A stretch of 64,000 bases of DNA from Legionella erythra (GCF_001467615.1 NZ_LNYA01000018.1:1-64000), one strand, 5' to 3'. Counted from the stretch's first letter, positions 33,785 to 44,226 are shown. Numbers and translations are program-made. Notes: a model not told the origin generated them from the sequence alone.

Positions 33785-34055
33785 AAAGTTTGGTGTTCAC
33801 CAAAAAGCCGGGTTGATAGTTAATGTGTAGAATTTCAAACGTGTAAGTAAACTGATAATGACTGTAGCGGGTGTTAATAATTTGTGCTTCACCTCGGAAA
33901 AATGGGGAAATAAAGGCAACAGGACTCTCCTTGTCAATATACTCTGTGCAGGTAACTACCAGTTCGTTTTCTGACAATACAACAAGACTGCATGAAACAT
34001 CCCTATTTTCAAATTTAATGATTACGTTTACTTCATGAATGGGCTGAATTTGCAT
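33783..34055 (-). CDS. Small all-beta protein, possibly PilZ-like
   Basis: 90 residues. Alternating hydrophobic residues across the whole length (EVNVIIKF, CSLVVLSENELVVTC, SPVAFISPFF, GEAQIINTRY, FTYTFEILHI) predict a six-strand barrel. The layout resembles PilZ, but the RxxxR and DxSxxG cyclic-di-GMP motifs are absent. It is downstream of the EAL gene on the same strand, with its own TATAAT promoter. AAGGGAG precedes the ATG. Confidence 0.55.
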   Translation of the reverse strand: MQIQPIHEVNVIIKFENRDVSCSLVVLSENELVVTCTEYIDKESPVAFISPFFRGEAQIINTRYSHYQFTYTFEILHINYQPGFLVNTKL

Positions 34056-34161
34056 CTACATCTCCCTTCATGTTAAGTATAGGTACAAATGGACGCAGCA
34101 ATGACCAATTTGAGATTTATTTTCATGGGCGTGGGGGATTCAGTGACACAATGTGCGCAAA

Positions 34162-34190
34162 ATTATACCAAAATGCGGGTAAAAAATAAA
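34162..34190 (-). promoter_or_regulatory. Putative promoter of the PilZ-like gene
   Basis: On the minus strand TATAAT (34167-34162) is preceded at 17 bp by TTTATT (34190-34185), about 107 bp upstream of the ATG. The rest of the gap to 34295 shows nothing recognisable. Confidence 0.45.
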
Positions 34191-34295
34191 CAGACTGATC
34201 AAGGTAATTTTTTTATGCGATAACGGCTTCCTGGTCTGCAGACGCCATTAATCAGGATATCATGGCAAACCTTACCCTATAACCGGTTAAATTCA

Positions 34296-35378
34296 TTAGG
34301 TTATCGTTCTGATGTATTGAGGAATATCTTCAAACGGCATCGGTTTTTCAAACAGAAAGCCCTGATAAAAATCAATGTTATACTGCTTGATAGTCTGCAG
34401 TTCGTCGTGGGTTTCTATTCCCTCGCAGATTATCTTAATCTTTAGCTTGCTGGCCATCTCACATATTTTTTCCAATATAATTTGTTTCACCTCATGGGTA
34501 TGAATTTGATGAACCAATTCATGATCGAGCTTCACGTAATCAGGCTGCAACTCCGTGAGTAAATTTAAAGAACTATAACCAGAGCCTAAATCGTCAAGCG
34601 CCATACCATATCCTTGATTTCTATAATAATCAATAATTGATAACAAATGCTTTTTATCCTTGACTTCATCACTCTCGGTCACCTCAAATACAATTTGAGA
34701 AGGGTGAATGGCGGTCTTTTTTAATGACTGGTTCGTGGTAGTCAAGCAAAAGAGCGGATCATAGATGGCGGTTGGATTGAAATTTATAAATATTTTTTTC
34801 TCTGAGACATCAATTTTACTCATGTTCTCAATATGGCAGATCCGGGCATTTTTATCTAATAAGAAAAGGAGGTCGCTGGATTTAGCTGCCCCAAATAGAT
34901 CAAGAGGAGGAATAATCCTGGTGTCCTGCCTTCCCCTCAGTAAACATTCAAAACCATACGGCTTTAGCGTATCTCGGTGTAAAATAGGCTGACAGAATGT
35001 TGTGAGTTCCTTGTTTTTTATGAGTTCTACCAACCATTGGGATAAGCACAGGCCGACAACTTTTTTTAATGAGTGAGTGTGGTTTAATACCCGCTCAATG
35101 TTTCTCTCGGCCATATCCATGGGCAACAAAACAGCCTTGCTGTCTTCCAGTTCTGCCTGTGAATAGCATCGTTCCAGTGTTTGACCTAATCTCAGGGCTT
35201 CGTCAGAAGAAAAAAATAACTCAATAATATCGCCCGCTTTGATGTTGAAATCATAATGGCATTGAGCCAGGTAATTGACTAATTTGGAATAGCAATGACC
35301 ACGTGGCGGTGAAATCAGCAATTGATAACCACCGGTTAGTTGATAGCTTGCTGCTGAATCACATTTTGGACATGGCAT
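34296..35378 (-). CDS. EAL-domain cyclic-di-GMP phosphodiesterase
   Basis: 360 residues from the ATG at 35378. An N-terminal part with CPKC and GHC could bind zinc (residues 1-110, unrecognised). The EAL domain follows at about 115-360: ECLLR in place of EALLR, FINFNP, FEVTESDE, ALDDLGSGYSSLNLL, KIICEGIET and QGFLFEKP. The catalytic acidic residues and the DD pair are retained, so hydrolysis of cyclic-di-GMP is expected. AGGGA lies before 35378; the longer ATG at 35414 has none and is preceded directly by TATAAT. Single gene. Confidence 0.88.
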   Translation of the reverse strand: MPCPKCDSAASYQLTGGYQLLISPPRGHCYSKLVNYLAQCHYDFNIKAGDIIELFFSSDEALRLGQTLERCYSQAELEDSKAVLLPMDMAERNIERVLNHTHSLKKVVGLCLSQWLVELIKNKELTTFCQPILHRDTLKPYGFECLLRGRQDTRIIPPLDLFGAAKSSDLLFLLDKNARICHIENMSKIDVSEKKIFINFNPTAIYDPLFCLTTTNQSLKKTAIHPSQIVFEVTESDEVKDKKHLLSIIDYYRNQGYGMALDDLGSGYSSLNLLTELQPDYVKLDHELVHQIHTHEVKQIILEKICEMASKLKIKIICEGIETHDELQTIKQYNIDFYQGFLFEKPMPFEDIPQYIRTIT

Positions 35379-35553
35379 CGACTTTCCCTGCTTGACCATT
35401 CTTGTTTTACTCATAATTATAGATCTGTTTTTTGTTGGGAGCGTCGTTGAAATGCCATCAAAAGAGACGAGTATCGGGTTATCCAGGAATTTTTGAATGA
35501 AAATCAGGCATGAGAGGCTATGCAGTACATCACCGCATGGGGTTGTATCCTAA

Positions 35554-36417
35554 CTACCCCAGCATTTGACGAATAACTGCCTGCAATTCATGGTCTGAAT
35601 TGTAATGAATTACCAATGAGCCCTTACCGGTTTTACCTGGTTTAAGTTTTACTTTGGTTTGCAAGCGTTGTGAAAGGTGTTGCAACTGATTTTTAACGTC
35701 GGGATGCACGTCAACGGCCGTGGCTGAAGACTGCTCGGGTTTACCGTCCTTCATTCGTTTGACCAGTTGTTCTGTTTCACGTACTGATAAATTTTTAGCC
35801 ACAATTAATTGCGCAGCCTGACGTTGTTGCTCCTCATTGAGGATCAGCAAGGCACGGGCATGCCCCATGTCCAAATCCCCATGTTCCAATAAGCGTTTGA
35901 CCTCATCCGATAAGGTCAACAGGCGTAAGAAATTACTGACAGCGGTTCGTGATTTGGCGAGTAGATCGGCGACCTGTTGATGAGTCAAGGCAAATTCATG
36001 CGTTAAACGATGCATGGCCCTGGCTTGATCAAGCGCATTTAAATCTTCGCGCTGCAGGTTTTCGATAAGGGCAATGGCCATGGCTGTTTCATCATCAACC
36101 ATGCGTATAATGACAGGCACCTCGGTTAATCCGGCCAACTGCGAGGCCCGCCAGCGACGTTCGCCGGCAATGATTTCATACTGGTGTTCATCAAGGGCCC
36201 TTACGATTAACGGTTGAAGCAAGCCTTGCTGGCGGATTGATTCGGCCAATTCCCTCAGTGTGTCTTCGGAAAAGTCAGTACGTGGCTGGTATTTACCCGG
36301 TTTAAGACAAGTCAGTGAAAGAGTCAGAGGGGAATCCGGGGTCTTATTCTCCGGTGCCGCTGATTGCCCGAGTAGAGCAGATAAATTTCGACCCAAACCA
36401 CCACGTTTAACTGCCAT
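35554..36417 (-). CDS. parB: Chromosome partitioning protein ParB
   Basis: 287 residues, standard length. Centromere-binding CTPase clamp. The CTP domain has LTCLKPGKYQPRTDF, LAESIRQQGLLQPLIV and the intact motif IIAGERRWRASQLAG. VIRMVDDETAMAIALIENLQREDLN is followed by the helix-turn-helix (LTHQQVADLLAKSRTAVSNFLRLL) and a C-terminal dimerisation domain. Starts 14 bp after parA. Last gene of the mnmG-rsmG-parA-parB operon. Confidence 0.97.
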   Translation of the reverse strand: MAVKRGGLGRNLSALLGQSAAPENKTPDSPLTLSLTCLKPGKYQPRTDFSEDTLRELAESIRQQGLLQPLIVRALDEHQYEIIAGERRWRASQLAGLTEVPVIIRMVDDETAMAIALIENLQREDLNALDQARAMHRLTHEFALTHQQVADLLAKSRTAVSNFLRLLTLSDEVKRLLEHGDLDMGHARALLILNEEQQRQAAQLIVAKNLSVRETEQLVKRMKDGKPEQSSATAVDVHPDVKNQLQHLSQRLQTKVKLKPGKTGKGSLVIHYNSDHELQAVIRQMLG

Positions 36418-36431
36418 AATGCACCTCTGAT

Positions 36432-37202
36432 TTAACCCGTTACTGTCTGCTTGCTGATGACTTCTGAAGCTAGAACCATATAGGCTGCAGCACCCGGCGA
36501 CGATTTGTCATATTGCAGGGCGGGCATACCATGGCTTGGGGCTTCAGCAAGACGCACATTGCGCGGCACAACTGTGCGGTAGACCTTGCTGCCAAAGTGC
36601 TCGAGTAATTGCTTGGATACTTCGGCGCACAGACGATTGCGCGCATCATACATAGTCCGTAACAGACCTTCAATGTGCAGACGCGGATTGACTGCCGATT
36701 TAATCTGCTCAATTGTTGACATGAGGGCGGCCAAACCCTCCAGGGCGTAATATTCACACTGCATGGGGATCAACACCGAATCGGCAGCCACCAGGGCATT
36801 GATGGTCAGCGTGTTTAAGGTCGGCGGGCAATCAATTAAAATAAAATCATAATTGCTTAAAATGGGTTGCAAGGCTTTAAAAAGAAACGTTTCACGGTGG
36901 TTTCTTTCCATGAGACTCACTTCCGCGACTGTTAAATCGCCGTTGGCCGGGATGAGATCGTAGCCGTAGACCGTCTTTAAACAGGCCTGCTCTGCCAGGC
37001 AATCACGCAGGATGACATCGTTGCTGCTATGCACCAGTTCATTTTTGTTAACGCCTGAGCCCATGGTGGCATTGCCCTGGGGGTCTAAGTCGATAAGCAG
37101 CACGTTCTGGCGATTCGCAGCGATAGAAGCAGACAGGTTAATGGCGGTCGTCGTTTTTCCTACGCCACCTTTCTGGTTAGCAATGGCAATGACTTTCGCC
37201 AT
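36432..37202 (-). CDS. parA: Chromosome partitioning ATPase ParA
   Basis: 256 residues. Deviant Walker A KGGVGKTTTAINL, then LLIDLDPQGNATMGSG and FILIDCPPTLNTLT. Chromosomal (Soj-type) because it lacks an N-terminal DNA-binding extension. The ATG at 37202 follows AAGGA and gives the conserved MAKVIAIANQKGG start; a longer frame reaching 37301 overlaps rsmG and is not conserved. 16 bp after rsmG. Confidence 0.97.
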   Translation of the reverse strand: MAKVIAIANQKGGVGKTTTAINLSASIAANRQNVLLIDLDPQGNATMGSGVNKNELVHSSNDVILRDCLAEQACLKTVYGYDLIPANGDLTVAEVSLMERNHRETFLFKALQPILSNYDFILIDCPPTLNTLTINALVAADSVLIPMQCEYYALEGLAALMSTIEQIKSAVNPRLHIEGLLRTMYDARNRLCAEVSKQLLEHFGSKVYRTVVPRNVRLAEAPSHGMPALQYDKSSPGAAAYMVLASEVISKQTVTG

Positions 37203-37218
37203 GGTGTTATATCCTTGG

Positions 37219-37836
37219 TTATTGATTGTTGATAATGACAGCGCATCGCTCTCCATCAAGACCGGGAACGGTGTAGGGATGGACCTGGTATGGGAACTCA
37301 ATCATGGCCAATTCAGTCTCAGGGTAACGGCCCTTCATTGCAAGCCAGAGACCGTCTTTTGCCACCAAATGCTTAGTCCAACCTACCATTTGCGCCAAAT
37401 CGCTAAATGCTCGACTTATTACTGTATCAAAAGCAAGGGGCGGGTGGTAGTTTTCTGCCCGGGATTGTACGATTTCAATGTTATCCAGTTGCAATTGCCG
37501 TTTGACTTCCTCAAGAAAGCGGGTTTTCTTGCCGTTGCTGTCGAGCAAAACAAAAGTCACCTCAGGTCGGGCAATAGCCAGAGGAATCCCCGGTAAACCA
37601 GGCCCGGTACCGACATCAATGAGCGATTTGCCACTTAAAAAGGGTAAAATGGCTAAACTGTCAAGGGCATGGCGAGTGACCATGGCCGGTATATCGCGAA
37701 TAGCGGTCAAATTGTAAACATGGTTCCATTTTTCCAGCAATAACAGGTAGGCTAGCAAGGGATCGCTGTAATCAGGCAAGCCCAGTTGTTCGAGTCCCTG
37801 GCGCAAAAGAGGAGCTGGAGGTCTTAGTGCTTTCAT
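37219..37836 (-). CDS. rsmG: 16S rRNA (guanine527-N7)-methyltransferase RsmG
   Basis: 205 residues. SAM-binding block [21 protein letters not shown] with [16 protein letters not shown], and the N-terminal [19 protein letters not shown]. Methylates G527 of 16S rRNA. Its start overlaps the mnmG stop by 4 bp (ATGA). Confidence 0.97.
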   Translation of the reverse strand: MKALRPPAPLLRQGLEQLGLPDYSDPLLAYLLLLEKWNHVYNLTAIRDIPAMVTRHALDSLAILPFLSGKSLIDVGTGPGLPGIPLAIARPEVTFVLLDSNGKKTRFLEEVKRQLQLDNIEIVQSRAENYHPPLAFDTVISRAFSDLAQMVGWTKHLVAKDGLWLAMKGRYPETELAMIEFPYQVHPYTVPGLDGERCAVIINNQ

Positions 37837-39707
37837 GCGGGTGTCCGTTGTTTTTTAAGATGAATGAGCAGCAGCGACAAAGCAGCCGGCGTGACGCCGG
37901 AAATACGCCCGGCCTGTGCCAGGGTGATAGGCTTAATGCGTATCAGTTTTTGCATGACTTCCGTCGATAATCCGGTCACCTGACTGTAATCGAAATCAGC
38001 CGGCAGCTGGGTATTTTCATGTTTACGCAGGCGCTCAATTTCCATTTGCTGCCGTTCAATGTAGCCTGCGTATTTACTCTGAATTTCAACCTGCTCGGAT
38101 ACATCTGCCGGCAGGGCAGGCAGATTAAAAGCAGAAATACCCTGCAATTGTTGATAGCTGATTTCCGGCCGTTTTAATAATTCAGCGGCGCGGCAATCCT
38201 GTTGCAGGGGTTTTTCGAGCAGCGGTTGCAGCAGGTCATTGTGGCTGACGCGAATGAGCGTGTCTTTCAACGTAGCCTGTGCCCGTTCAATGGCTTCCCG
38301 TTTTTCACAGAAGGCCTGCCAACGGTGCTGGGACACCATCCCCAATTGATAGGCTTTTTCAGTCAGACGTAAATCGGCATTGTCTTCGCGTAGCAGCAAA
38401 CGGTATTCAGCACGGGAAGTAAACATCCGGTAGGGCTCCTGAGTGCCGCAGGTAATTAAATCATCAATCAGGACACCGATATAGGCTTCGTCACGGCGAG
38501 GGCACCACAAGGCCTTCTCCTGTACCTGCAATGCGGCATTCATCCCAGCAATAATACCCTGTGCGGCGGCTTCTTCGTAGCCAGTGGTGCCGTTAATCTG
38601 ACCAGCGAAGAACAGGTTGTCTATGGGCTTGGTCTGCAAATAGGGCGTTAAACCGCGTGGGTCAAAATAATCATATTCGATGGCATAACCCGGGCGGGTG
38701 ATGTGGGCATTTTCAAAGCCCTTAATGGTCCGCACAAAGGCGACTTGCACGTCAAACGGCAGGCTGGTTGAAATGCCGTTAGGATAAATTTCATCGCTGG
38801 TTAATCCTTCCGGTTCAACAAAAATCTGATGGGAGGATTTATCGGCAAAACGCACCACTTTATCTTCAATGGATGGGCAATACCGGGGACCTACCCCTTC
38901 AATAACGCCGGCATACATGGGTGATTGATGCAGGTTCGCCTGAATAATCTCATGCGTTTTTTCGGTCGTATGGGTAATGTAACAGGGCAATTGCTGCGGA
39001 TGCATGCCGGCATGACCAAGAAATGAGAAAACAGGGACGGGCGTGTCGCCGGGTTGCTCTTCCATCTGCGAATAATCCAGCGAACGGCTGTCTATTCGCG
39101 GCGGTGTGCCGGTTTTTAGACGGCCGACGGGTAAATCCAGCTCGCGCAAGCGCTTGGCCAGCGCGATGGCCGGCGGATCACCGGCACGGCCGCCGGCGTA
39201 ATTGTTCATGCCGATATGAATTTTACCGCCAAGGAAGGTACCGACGGTTAGCACCACCGCTTTGGCGCGCAGGGTCAACCCGATTTGTGTGACGACACCG
39301 GTGACGCGGCCCTGTTCAATGAGCAAATCATCAACCGCTTGTTGAAAAAGAGTTAAATTGGGCTGGCGTTGCAGGCGTTGCCGGATGGCCTGACGGTAAA
39401 GCACCCGATCGGCCTGGGCGCGAGTGGCCCGCACCGCAGGGCCTTTCGATGCATTTAAGGTACGGAATTGAATCCCCGCTTCATCGGCAGCCAGGGCCAT
39501 GACGCCATCCAGTGCATCAATTTCCTTCACCAGATGGCCTTTGCCAATGCCGCCTATCGCCGGATTGCAGGACATCTGCCCCAGTAAATCCATGTTATGC
39601 GTTAACAGGAGGGTCTGGCACCCGAGGCGGGCAGCCGCCATAGCCGCTTCAGTGCCGGCGTGGCCGCCGCCGATAACAATCACATCATAGTGTTTATCAA
39701 GATTCAT
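37833..39707 (-). CDS. mnmG: tRNA uridine-5-carboxymethylaminomethyl modification enzyme MnmG
   Basis: 624 residues, standard length. FAD-binding [71 protein letters not shown] and C-terminal [17 protein letters not shown]. With MnmE it modifies U34 of several tRNAs. The ATG at 39707 gives the conserved start; an ATG at 39740 is upstream. First gene of an operon with rsmG, parA and parB, an order common near replication origins; no oriC or dnaA is in the window. Confidence 0.98.
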   Translation of the reverse strand: MNLDKHYDVIVIGGGHAGTEAAMAAARLGCQTLLLTHNMDLLGQMSCNPAIGGIGKGHLVKEIDALDGVMALAADEAGIQFRTLNASKGPAVRATRAQADRVLYRQAIRQRLQRQPNLTLFQQAVDDLLIEQGRVTGVVTQIGLTLRAKAVVLTVGTFLGGKIHIGMNNYAGGRAGDPPAIALAKRLRELDLPVGRLKTGTPPRIDSRSLDYSQMEEQPGDTPVPVFSFLGHAGMHPQQLPCYITHTTEKTHEIIQANLHQSPMYAGVIEGVGPRYCPSIEDKVVRFADKSSHQIFVEPEGLTSDEIYPNGISTSLPFDVQVAFVRTIKGFENAHITRPGYAIEYDYFDPRGLTPYLQTKPIDNLFFAGQINGTTGYEEAAAQGIIAGMNAALQVQEKALWCPRRDEAYIGVLIDDLITCGTQEPYRMFTSRAEYRLLLREDNADLRLTEKAYQLGMVSQHRWQAFCEKREAIERAQATLKDTLIRVSHNDLLQPLLEKPLQQDCRAAELLKRPEISYQQLQGISAFNLPALPADVSEQVEIQSKYAGYIERQQMEIERLRKHENTQLPADFDYSQVTGLSTEVMQKLIRIKPITLAQAGRISGVTPAALSLLLIHLKKQRTPA

Positions 39708-39801
39708 GGTCGCAAGGAAATTGAACAACAAATTGTGCAATTATACACTTTTTTGTCATCATACCCAACTTCCTTATTGGGTAAGATGTGGTAGAGAGCG
39801 C

Positions 39802-41811
39802 TTAAAAGGATATTAAATCAGGCGCTTCTCCGTCATTTGGGTTGACTTCCTGGTTTGAAGAAGGCTTGTCCTTATCAGAAGCTTGACCGAAAAAGCCTGT
39901 CGTAGCCGTTGGGCTTTTTTCCTTAAATCGATTAACCGGATTGTCCAGGAAATCTGCAAAGTCATCCTCTTTGCCATCCAATATTGCCTTTTCAGCCGGT
40001 TTAGGCTCAAACCGATTAATCAGCAGGTAAGACAAGCCTGCCAATAACAGACCGGCTGCCAAAACACCGATAGCAATGGGCAGTGGCATGAAGGTGAAGC
40101 TTGCAAAAATCAAAACCGGTATGCAGGCATCGATAAAAATGGATCGGACCAGTTTAACGCTCTGAAAGCGGGCCAGGCGATTTTGATAATCGACGTCTGC
40201 TTCGAGATCGTTCAGAATCAGGTAGTGAACACGTAGCTTATTCCCCAATTCATGAAGCTCGTTTAGTTCGTTTTCCTCCGCTTCGATTAACCTGCCGTGC
40301 AATTCTTTTTCTTTTTGGTCATAGAGCCCTTTCAAACGAGTGAATTCATTAAAGGCCTCATTGTATTCCTTTTTCATTTGTTCAGCCGTGGCTTTGGTTT
40401 TGGCAATGGCAATACCGCTGGTCACCGCGGAATAAGCCACGGTTAAAGCGAAACACAAGGCCGCGCCGACGGCGGAAACAATCAGCAGGGTCGATGCAGC
40501 CATGGCGCCCGGGAATGCAAAGCCGCAAAAAACCACGGTGAAAGCAAGCATCAAGCCGGCAGAATAGGCAATGTCGGTTAAGGTCCCGTATTTTTTATAT
40601 TTCCAGTCAAACTCAGCCTTAACAATCGCTTTTTCCAGTTCAGCAATCCGTTCTTCATTGCCATGGGTCAATTTAAGCTGCTCAATTGTATTCTGAAGCA
40701 TCATGATGTGTTTTTTATGATTGCCTTCTTCTTCAAAATAACGAATCACGGTGAGAACCAAATCCATCGCCAGCAAAGCGGCCGTCGCTACATTACCCCC
40801 CCACCCGATTAAGCCTGGGCCTTTGAGCCAGAAGAAGCACACCAGGTTGGCCGTTGCCCAAATGGAATCGTTAAGTAACGCATACTTTCGTGCCTTTAAT
40901 TCACCGCTAAACCGCTGCCAGGGTGTGGATAGTTTCGCTGCTTCCCTCTCCTCTTTAGTCATCCAGGGGCCGACAAAGGTATGTTTCAATACCAGAATCA
41001 TGTTAAGAGCAAACCGGGCATAATAGAGCAGCCAGCTCATGTAACCGGTAAAGGGCGAGGGCGCGGAGATCGCAGTCTGTGTTTGCTGCTTGTTAAAAAA
41101 ATCATCCGACAGCAGATCGAGCACGCTGGCCAACATGCCGCCGCCCCAAACCCAATACAGTCGCCGCTCATTGATGGCCCCCATCCATTCCTTAATGAAA
41201 ACTGTATTACCACGGGCAAATTCACCTTGTGACACTTTCTCTTTTTCGATGGCCTCAAGCTCGGCAAAATCAGAATTCACTTGGTATGGCTTAAGATCCT
41301 TAAGACCATAGAGTTCTTGAAGTCTCGCTGCCAGCCACTCACCCACAATCATGCCCGTGAATTTAAGGTATTTTTCAGTGGAAACCTGTTCGACTTGATG
41401 CACTTGCTCGGGCGAGTTGGGTGCCGTTTCGGTCATGACCTTTAATTGATCCATCAAGCGGGCGCACTGCTCCATGGAGTCTCGGTATTTATGCAGATTA
41501 TATTGTCGGCCCTGCGTGGAATCGAGTTGATATTGGGCATACAGCAGGAAATAGATTAGCCTTAATTTCTTCTGCAATGCCTCTTTTTTTGCCTGGTCTA
41601 AAAAACGAAAGCTGGCGGCATTGATGGCATTTAATTCGTTCAGATAAAAAGGCAGCAGGCTAGGGGCATAATTTTGCAAAGCAGCCAGTTCTTCGCCTGT
41701 AAAAAGATTAACCAGGGTGCGTGCGCGATAAAATTGAGTGGCGGCATCAATCCCCGCAGGGCTTAACAGGGTTTCAGGCGTCAGTAACAATTTTTCGGTT
41801 TTCGCACTCAT
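39802..41811 (-). CDS. Unrecognised multi-pass membrane protein with coiled coil (effector candidate)
   Basis: 669 residues; no family recognised. The N-terminal 240 residues are soluble and helical. Several membrane segments follow (YMSWLLYYARFALNMILVL; a pair around LVCFFWLKG and AALLAMDLVLTVI; a paired block GLMLAFTVVFCGFAF / TLLIVSAVGAALCFALTVAYSAV). Then comes a charged coiled coil (KATAEQMKKEYNEAFNEFTRL onward) and two final helices (IPVLIFASFTFMPLPIAIG, AAGLLLAGLSYLLI). The 60-residue tail is hydrophilic and ends EAPDLISF. GAGGTGATT is a strong ribosome site. The layout fits Legionella effectors that target membranes; inference only. Confidence 0.72.
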   Translation of the reverse strand: MSAKTEKLLLTPETLLSPAGIDAATQFYRARTLVNLFTGEELAALQNYAPSLLPFYLNELNAINAASFRFLDQAKKEALQKKLRLIYFLLYAQYQLDSTQGRQYNLHKYRDSMEQCARLMDQLKVMTETAPNSPEQVHQVEQVSTEKYLKFTGMIVGEWLAARLQELYGLKDLKPYQVNSDFAELEAIEKEKVSQGEFARGNTVFIKEWMGAINERRLYWVWGGGMLASVLDLLSDDFFNKQQTQTAISAPSPFTGYMSWLLYYARFALNMILVLKHTFVGPWMTKEEREAAKLSTPWQRFSGELKARKYALLNDSIWATANLVCFFWLKGPGLIGWGGNVATAALLAMDLVLTVIRYFEEEGNHKKHIMMLQNTIEQLKLTHGNEERIAELEKAIVKAEFDWKYKKYGTLTDIAYSAGLMLAFTVVFCGFAFPGAMAASTLLIVSAVGAALCFALTVAYSAVTSGIAIAKTKATAEQMKKEYNEAFNEFTRLKGLYDQKEKELHGRLIEAEENELNELHELGNKLRVHYLILNDLEADVDYQNRLARFQSVKLVRSIFIDACIPVLIFASFTFMPLPIAIGVLAAGLLLAGLSYLLINRFEPKPAEKAILDGKEDDFADFLDNPVNRFKEKSPTATTGFFGQASDKDKPSSNQEVNPNDGEAPDLISF

Positions 41812-41961
41812 AAATCACCTCATAGAGCAGGAGTGGTGATGGTAATGCACAATTTATCGTGCAATCTGTATTATTTTATAACATAGCAGACGTTTGGTGC
41901 ACAAGATGTGGGTGTGGAATTTACACTGTTGAAAAATTATTTACTGTAAAAAGTGAATAAA

Positions 41962-43404
41962 TTACAAAGAATCAACCAATTTGCGCTGATAAATGTCATC
42001 GAATCGCTCGATATCATCTTCGCCCAGGTAATGGCCGCTTTGCACTTCAATGACAAACAGCGGTTCGTTGCCGGGGTTTGAGAGGCGATGGCGGGTTTTA
42101 GGCGGGATATAAGTGGATTGATTGGCTTTAAGGTGCATGATTTTATCGTCATTCACCACCTCGGCCTCGCCGCCGACGACGACCCAATGCTCGGCACGAT
42201 GCTGATGCTTTTGCAGGGAAAGACGGGCGCCGGGTTTAACCATTAAGCGTTTGACTTTAAAGGCGGGACCCTCCGCTAAAATTTCATAATACCCCCAGGG
42301 CCGCATGACGCGCTGGTGGTCATCCACCAGTTGCTGATTTTCACCGGTGAGGGAATTCACTAGCTCTTTAACCTGTTGCGAGTAGCTCTTGTCAGCAACC
42401 AGCACAGCATCGGGCGTGGCCACAATAATCTGGTTTTTAATGCCTAAGGTGGTGATTAACGCATGGCTGCTGCTGATTAAGGAATTGTGGCTTTCTTTGG
42501 CAATGACATTGCCGTGAAGAGCATTGCCTTGTTCATCCAGGGTATTGGCTTCGGCGACCGAGGTCCAGCAGCCCAAATCGCTCCATTGGATATCCACCGG
42601 GATAACCACCGCTTTGCCGGTTTTTTCCATGACCGCATAATCGATGGAATCGCTGCGGCATTGGGAAAAGCTGTCGTCGTCCAAGCGTAGAAAATCCTGG
42701 TGATGATGGGCTTTATCCAGTGCCTCCTGGCTTTGGCGGGCAATATCCGGCGCGTGTCGTTCAATTTCGTCCAGATAAATGCCGGCACGGCAGATAAACA
42801 TGCCGCTGTTCCAGAAATAATGACCTTGTTCAACAAAGGTCGCAGCCAGAGCGGCATCCGGCTTTTCCCGGAAGCCATGCAATTGAAAAATACCTGGCGC
42901 TAATTCGTCGCCGGCCTCAATGTAGCCATAACCGGTTTTGGGGCTGTCAGGCTTAATCCCAAAGGTAATGATCACGTCCTCTTTCGCGGCATATTGGCAG
43001 CCCAGGATCATGGCGTTCTGCCAGGCTGAAGGATTGGCTATCCAGTGGTCGGAAGGCAAAACCAGCATGATCGCCTCGCGGCCGGCCTGATTGACCAGAT
43101 GGCGGGCTGCCACCGTAATGGCCGGCGCGGTATTGCGGGCACAGGGCTCGAGCAGGTATGTCAGTTGTGGTGCGTTAGCCAGTTGCAATTGGTCCAACTG
43201 TTCCTGACAAAGAAAGTAATGCGCGTCATTGCTGACCACCAGAACCTGTTCACAGGGCAGGGCTGCCACGCGTGCCATGGTTTCCTGTAACAAGGAATGC
43301 TTCCCCTGCAGGCATAAAAACTGTTTGGGAAAGTTTTTACGGGATAAGGGCCACAAGCGGGTACCTGACCCTCCGGCCAGAATAACAGGAAACAGTGCTG
43401 ACAT
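41962..43404 (-). CDS. manC: Mannose-1-phosphate guanylyltransferase / mannose-6-phosphate isomerase
   Basis: 480 residues, bifunctional type II enzyme. The nucleotidyltransferase domain has VILAGGSGTRLWPLSRKNFPKQFL, LVLPSDHWI, FGIKPDSPKTGYGYIEAG and WNSGMFI. The C-terminal cupin isomerase domain has RPWGYYE, PGARLSLQKHQHRAEHWVVVGGEAEV and IPPKTRHRLSNPG. Produces GDP-mannose for polysaccharide or LPS. The start is uncertain among ATGs at 43404, 43410 and 43425. Divergent from queC; no other polysaccharide gene is adjacent. Confidence 0.95.
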   Translation of the reverse strand: MSALFPVILAGGSGTRLWPLSRKNFPKQFLCLQGKHSLLQETMARVAALPCEQVLVVSNDAHYFLCQEQLDQLQLANAPQLTYLLEPCARNTAPAITVAARHLVNQAGREAIMLVLPSDHWIANPSAWQNAMILGCQYAAKEDVIITFGIKPDSPKTGYGYIEAGDELAPGIFQLHGFREKPDAALAATFVEQGHYFWNSGMFICRAGIYLDEIERHAPDIARQSQEALDKAHHHQDFLRLDDDSFSQCRSDSIDYAVMEKTGKAVVIPVDIQWSDLGCWTSVAEANTLDEQGNALHGNVIAKESHNSLISSSHALITTLGIKNQIIVATPDAVLVADKSYSQQVKELVNSLTGENQQLVDDHQRVMRPWGYYEILAEGPAFKVKRLMVKPGARLSLQKHQHRAEHWVVVGGEAEVVNDDKIMHLKANQSTYIPPKTRHRLSNPGNEPLFVIEVQSGHYLGEDDIERFDDIYQRKLVDSL

Positions 43405-43548
43405 CTTCATCCAACGGACATGCAAATTGCGCGAATTTTAGCAGTATCTGGCTAAAATTGGCAATCATCGCAGGCCGTGCAATGAGGGCGTGTATACGAT
43501 GGGTTATGTTATGATGGCCGCCCTTGTTGGTTTTATGGGTAAGTCATC

Positions 43549-44226
43549 ATGAAAAAGGCCATTGTATTGTTATCAGGCGGATTGGATTCCACCACCTGCC
43601 TCGCCATCGCCAAATCGCAGGGTTACGCCTGTTATGCTTTAAGTTTCGATTATGGTCAACGTCATCAGGCTGAGCTTGAGGCGGCCAAGCGCGTGGCAGA
43701 CCAGTTAGGGGCTATCGAGCATCGTATTTTTACGCTGGATATCGGTCAGTTTAAAGGGTCTGCTCTGACAGACGCATCAGTTGCGGTGCCTGATTACCGC
43801 GGTGACGGCAAAATCCCGGTCACTTACGTGCCGGCGCGCAATACTATTTTTCTCGCGGTGGCCTTAGGCTTTGCTGAAACGCTCGAGGCATTTGATCTGT
43901 TCATCGGTGTCAGTCAGATTGATTATTCGGGTTATCCCGATTGCCGCCCCGACTACATTGCCGCCTTTGAAGCCATGGCCAATCTGGCGACCAAGGCGGG
44001 GGTAGAGGGTAGAAAGACGGTCATTCATACGCCCTTGATTGCGTTGAGCAAGGCAGAAACAATTCGTCAGGGGCTAGCTTCTGGCGCGGATTACAGCCTA
44101 ACTGTTTCTTGCTACCAGGCAACGCCTGAAGGACTTGCCTGCGGTCGTTGCGATAGTTGCACATATCGCAAAAAGGGGTTTAAGGAAGCGGGAATAGCCG
44201 ATCCAACGCGTTACGTCAGGGACTAA
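43549..44226 (+). CDS. queC: 7-cyano-7-deazaguanine synthase QueC
   Basis: 225 residues. ATP-dependent conversion of 7-carboxy-7-deazaguanine to preQ0. PP-loop [15 protein letters not shown] at residues 7-20, [18 protein letters not shown] and [14 protein letters not shown]. The zinc site is C188, C198, C201 and C204 near the C-terminus. GGGTAAG stands before the ATG. Single gene; other que genes are not here, though a transporter for its product, yhhQ, is at 3.9 kb. Confidence 0.97.
   Translation: MKKAIVLLSGGLDSTTCLAIAKSQGYACYALSFDYGQRHQAELEAAKRVADQLGAIEHRIFTLDIGQFKGSALTDASVAVPDYRGDGKIPVTYVPARNTIFLAVALGFAETLEAFDLFIGVSQIDYSGYPDCRPDYIAAFEAMANLATKAGVEGRKTVIHTPLIALSKAETIRQGLASGADYSLTVSCYQATPEGLACGRCDSCTYRKKGFKEAGIADPTRYVRD

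Noticed and set aside
35416-35421. TATAAT directly before an ATG as a leaderless EAL gene
   Set aside because: No -35 is present and the ATG would fall upstream of the expected transcription start; the ATG at 35378 has a ribosome site instead.
35770-36910. parS centromere sites
   Set aside because: TGTTTCACGT at about 35773 and a weaker match near 36888 are only half-sites inside parB and parA; no full 16 bp palindrome was found by eye.
37219-39800. Replication origin next to mnmG-rsmG
   Set aside because: No cluster of TTATCCACA-type DnaA boxes and no dnaA, rpmH or mnmE nearby; scattered TTATCCAC copies lie in genes.
43405-43548. PreQ1 riboswitch before queC
   Set aside because: The leader is short and no preQ1 aptamer stem with the A-rich tail could be recognised.
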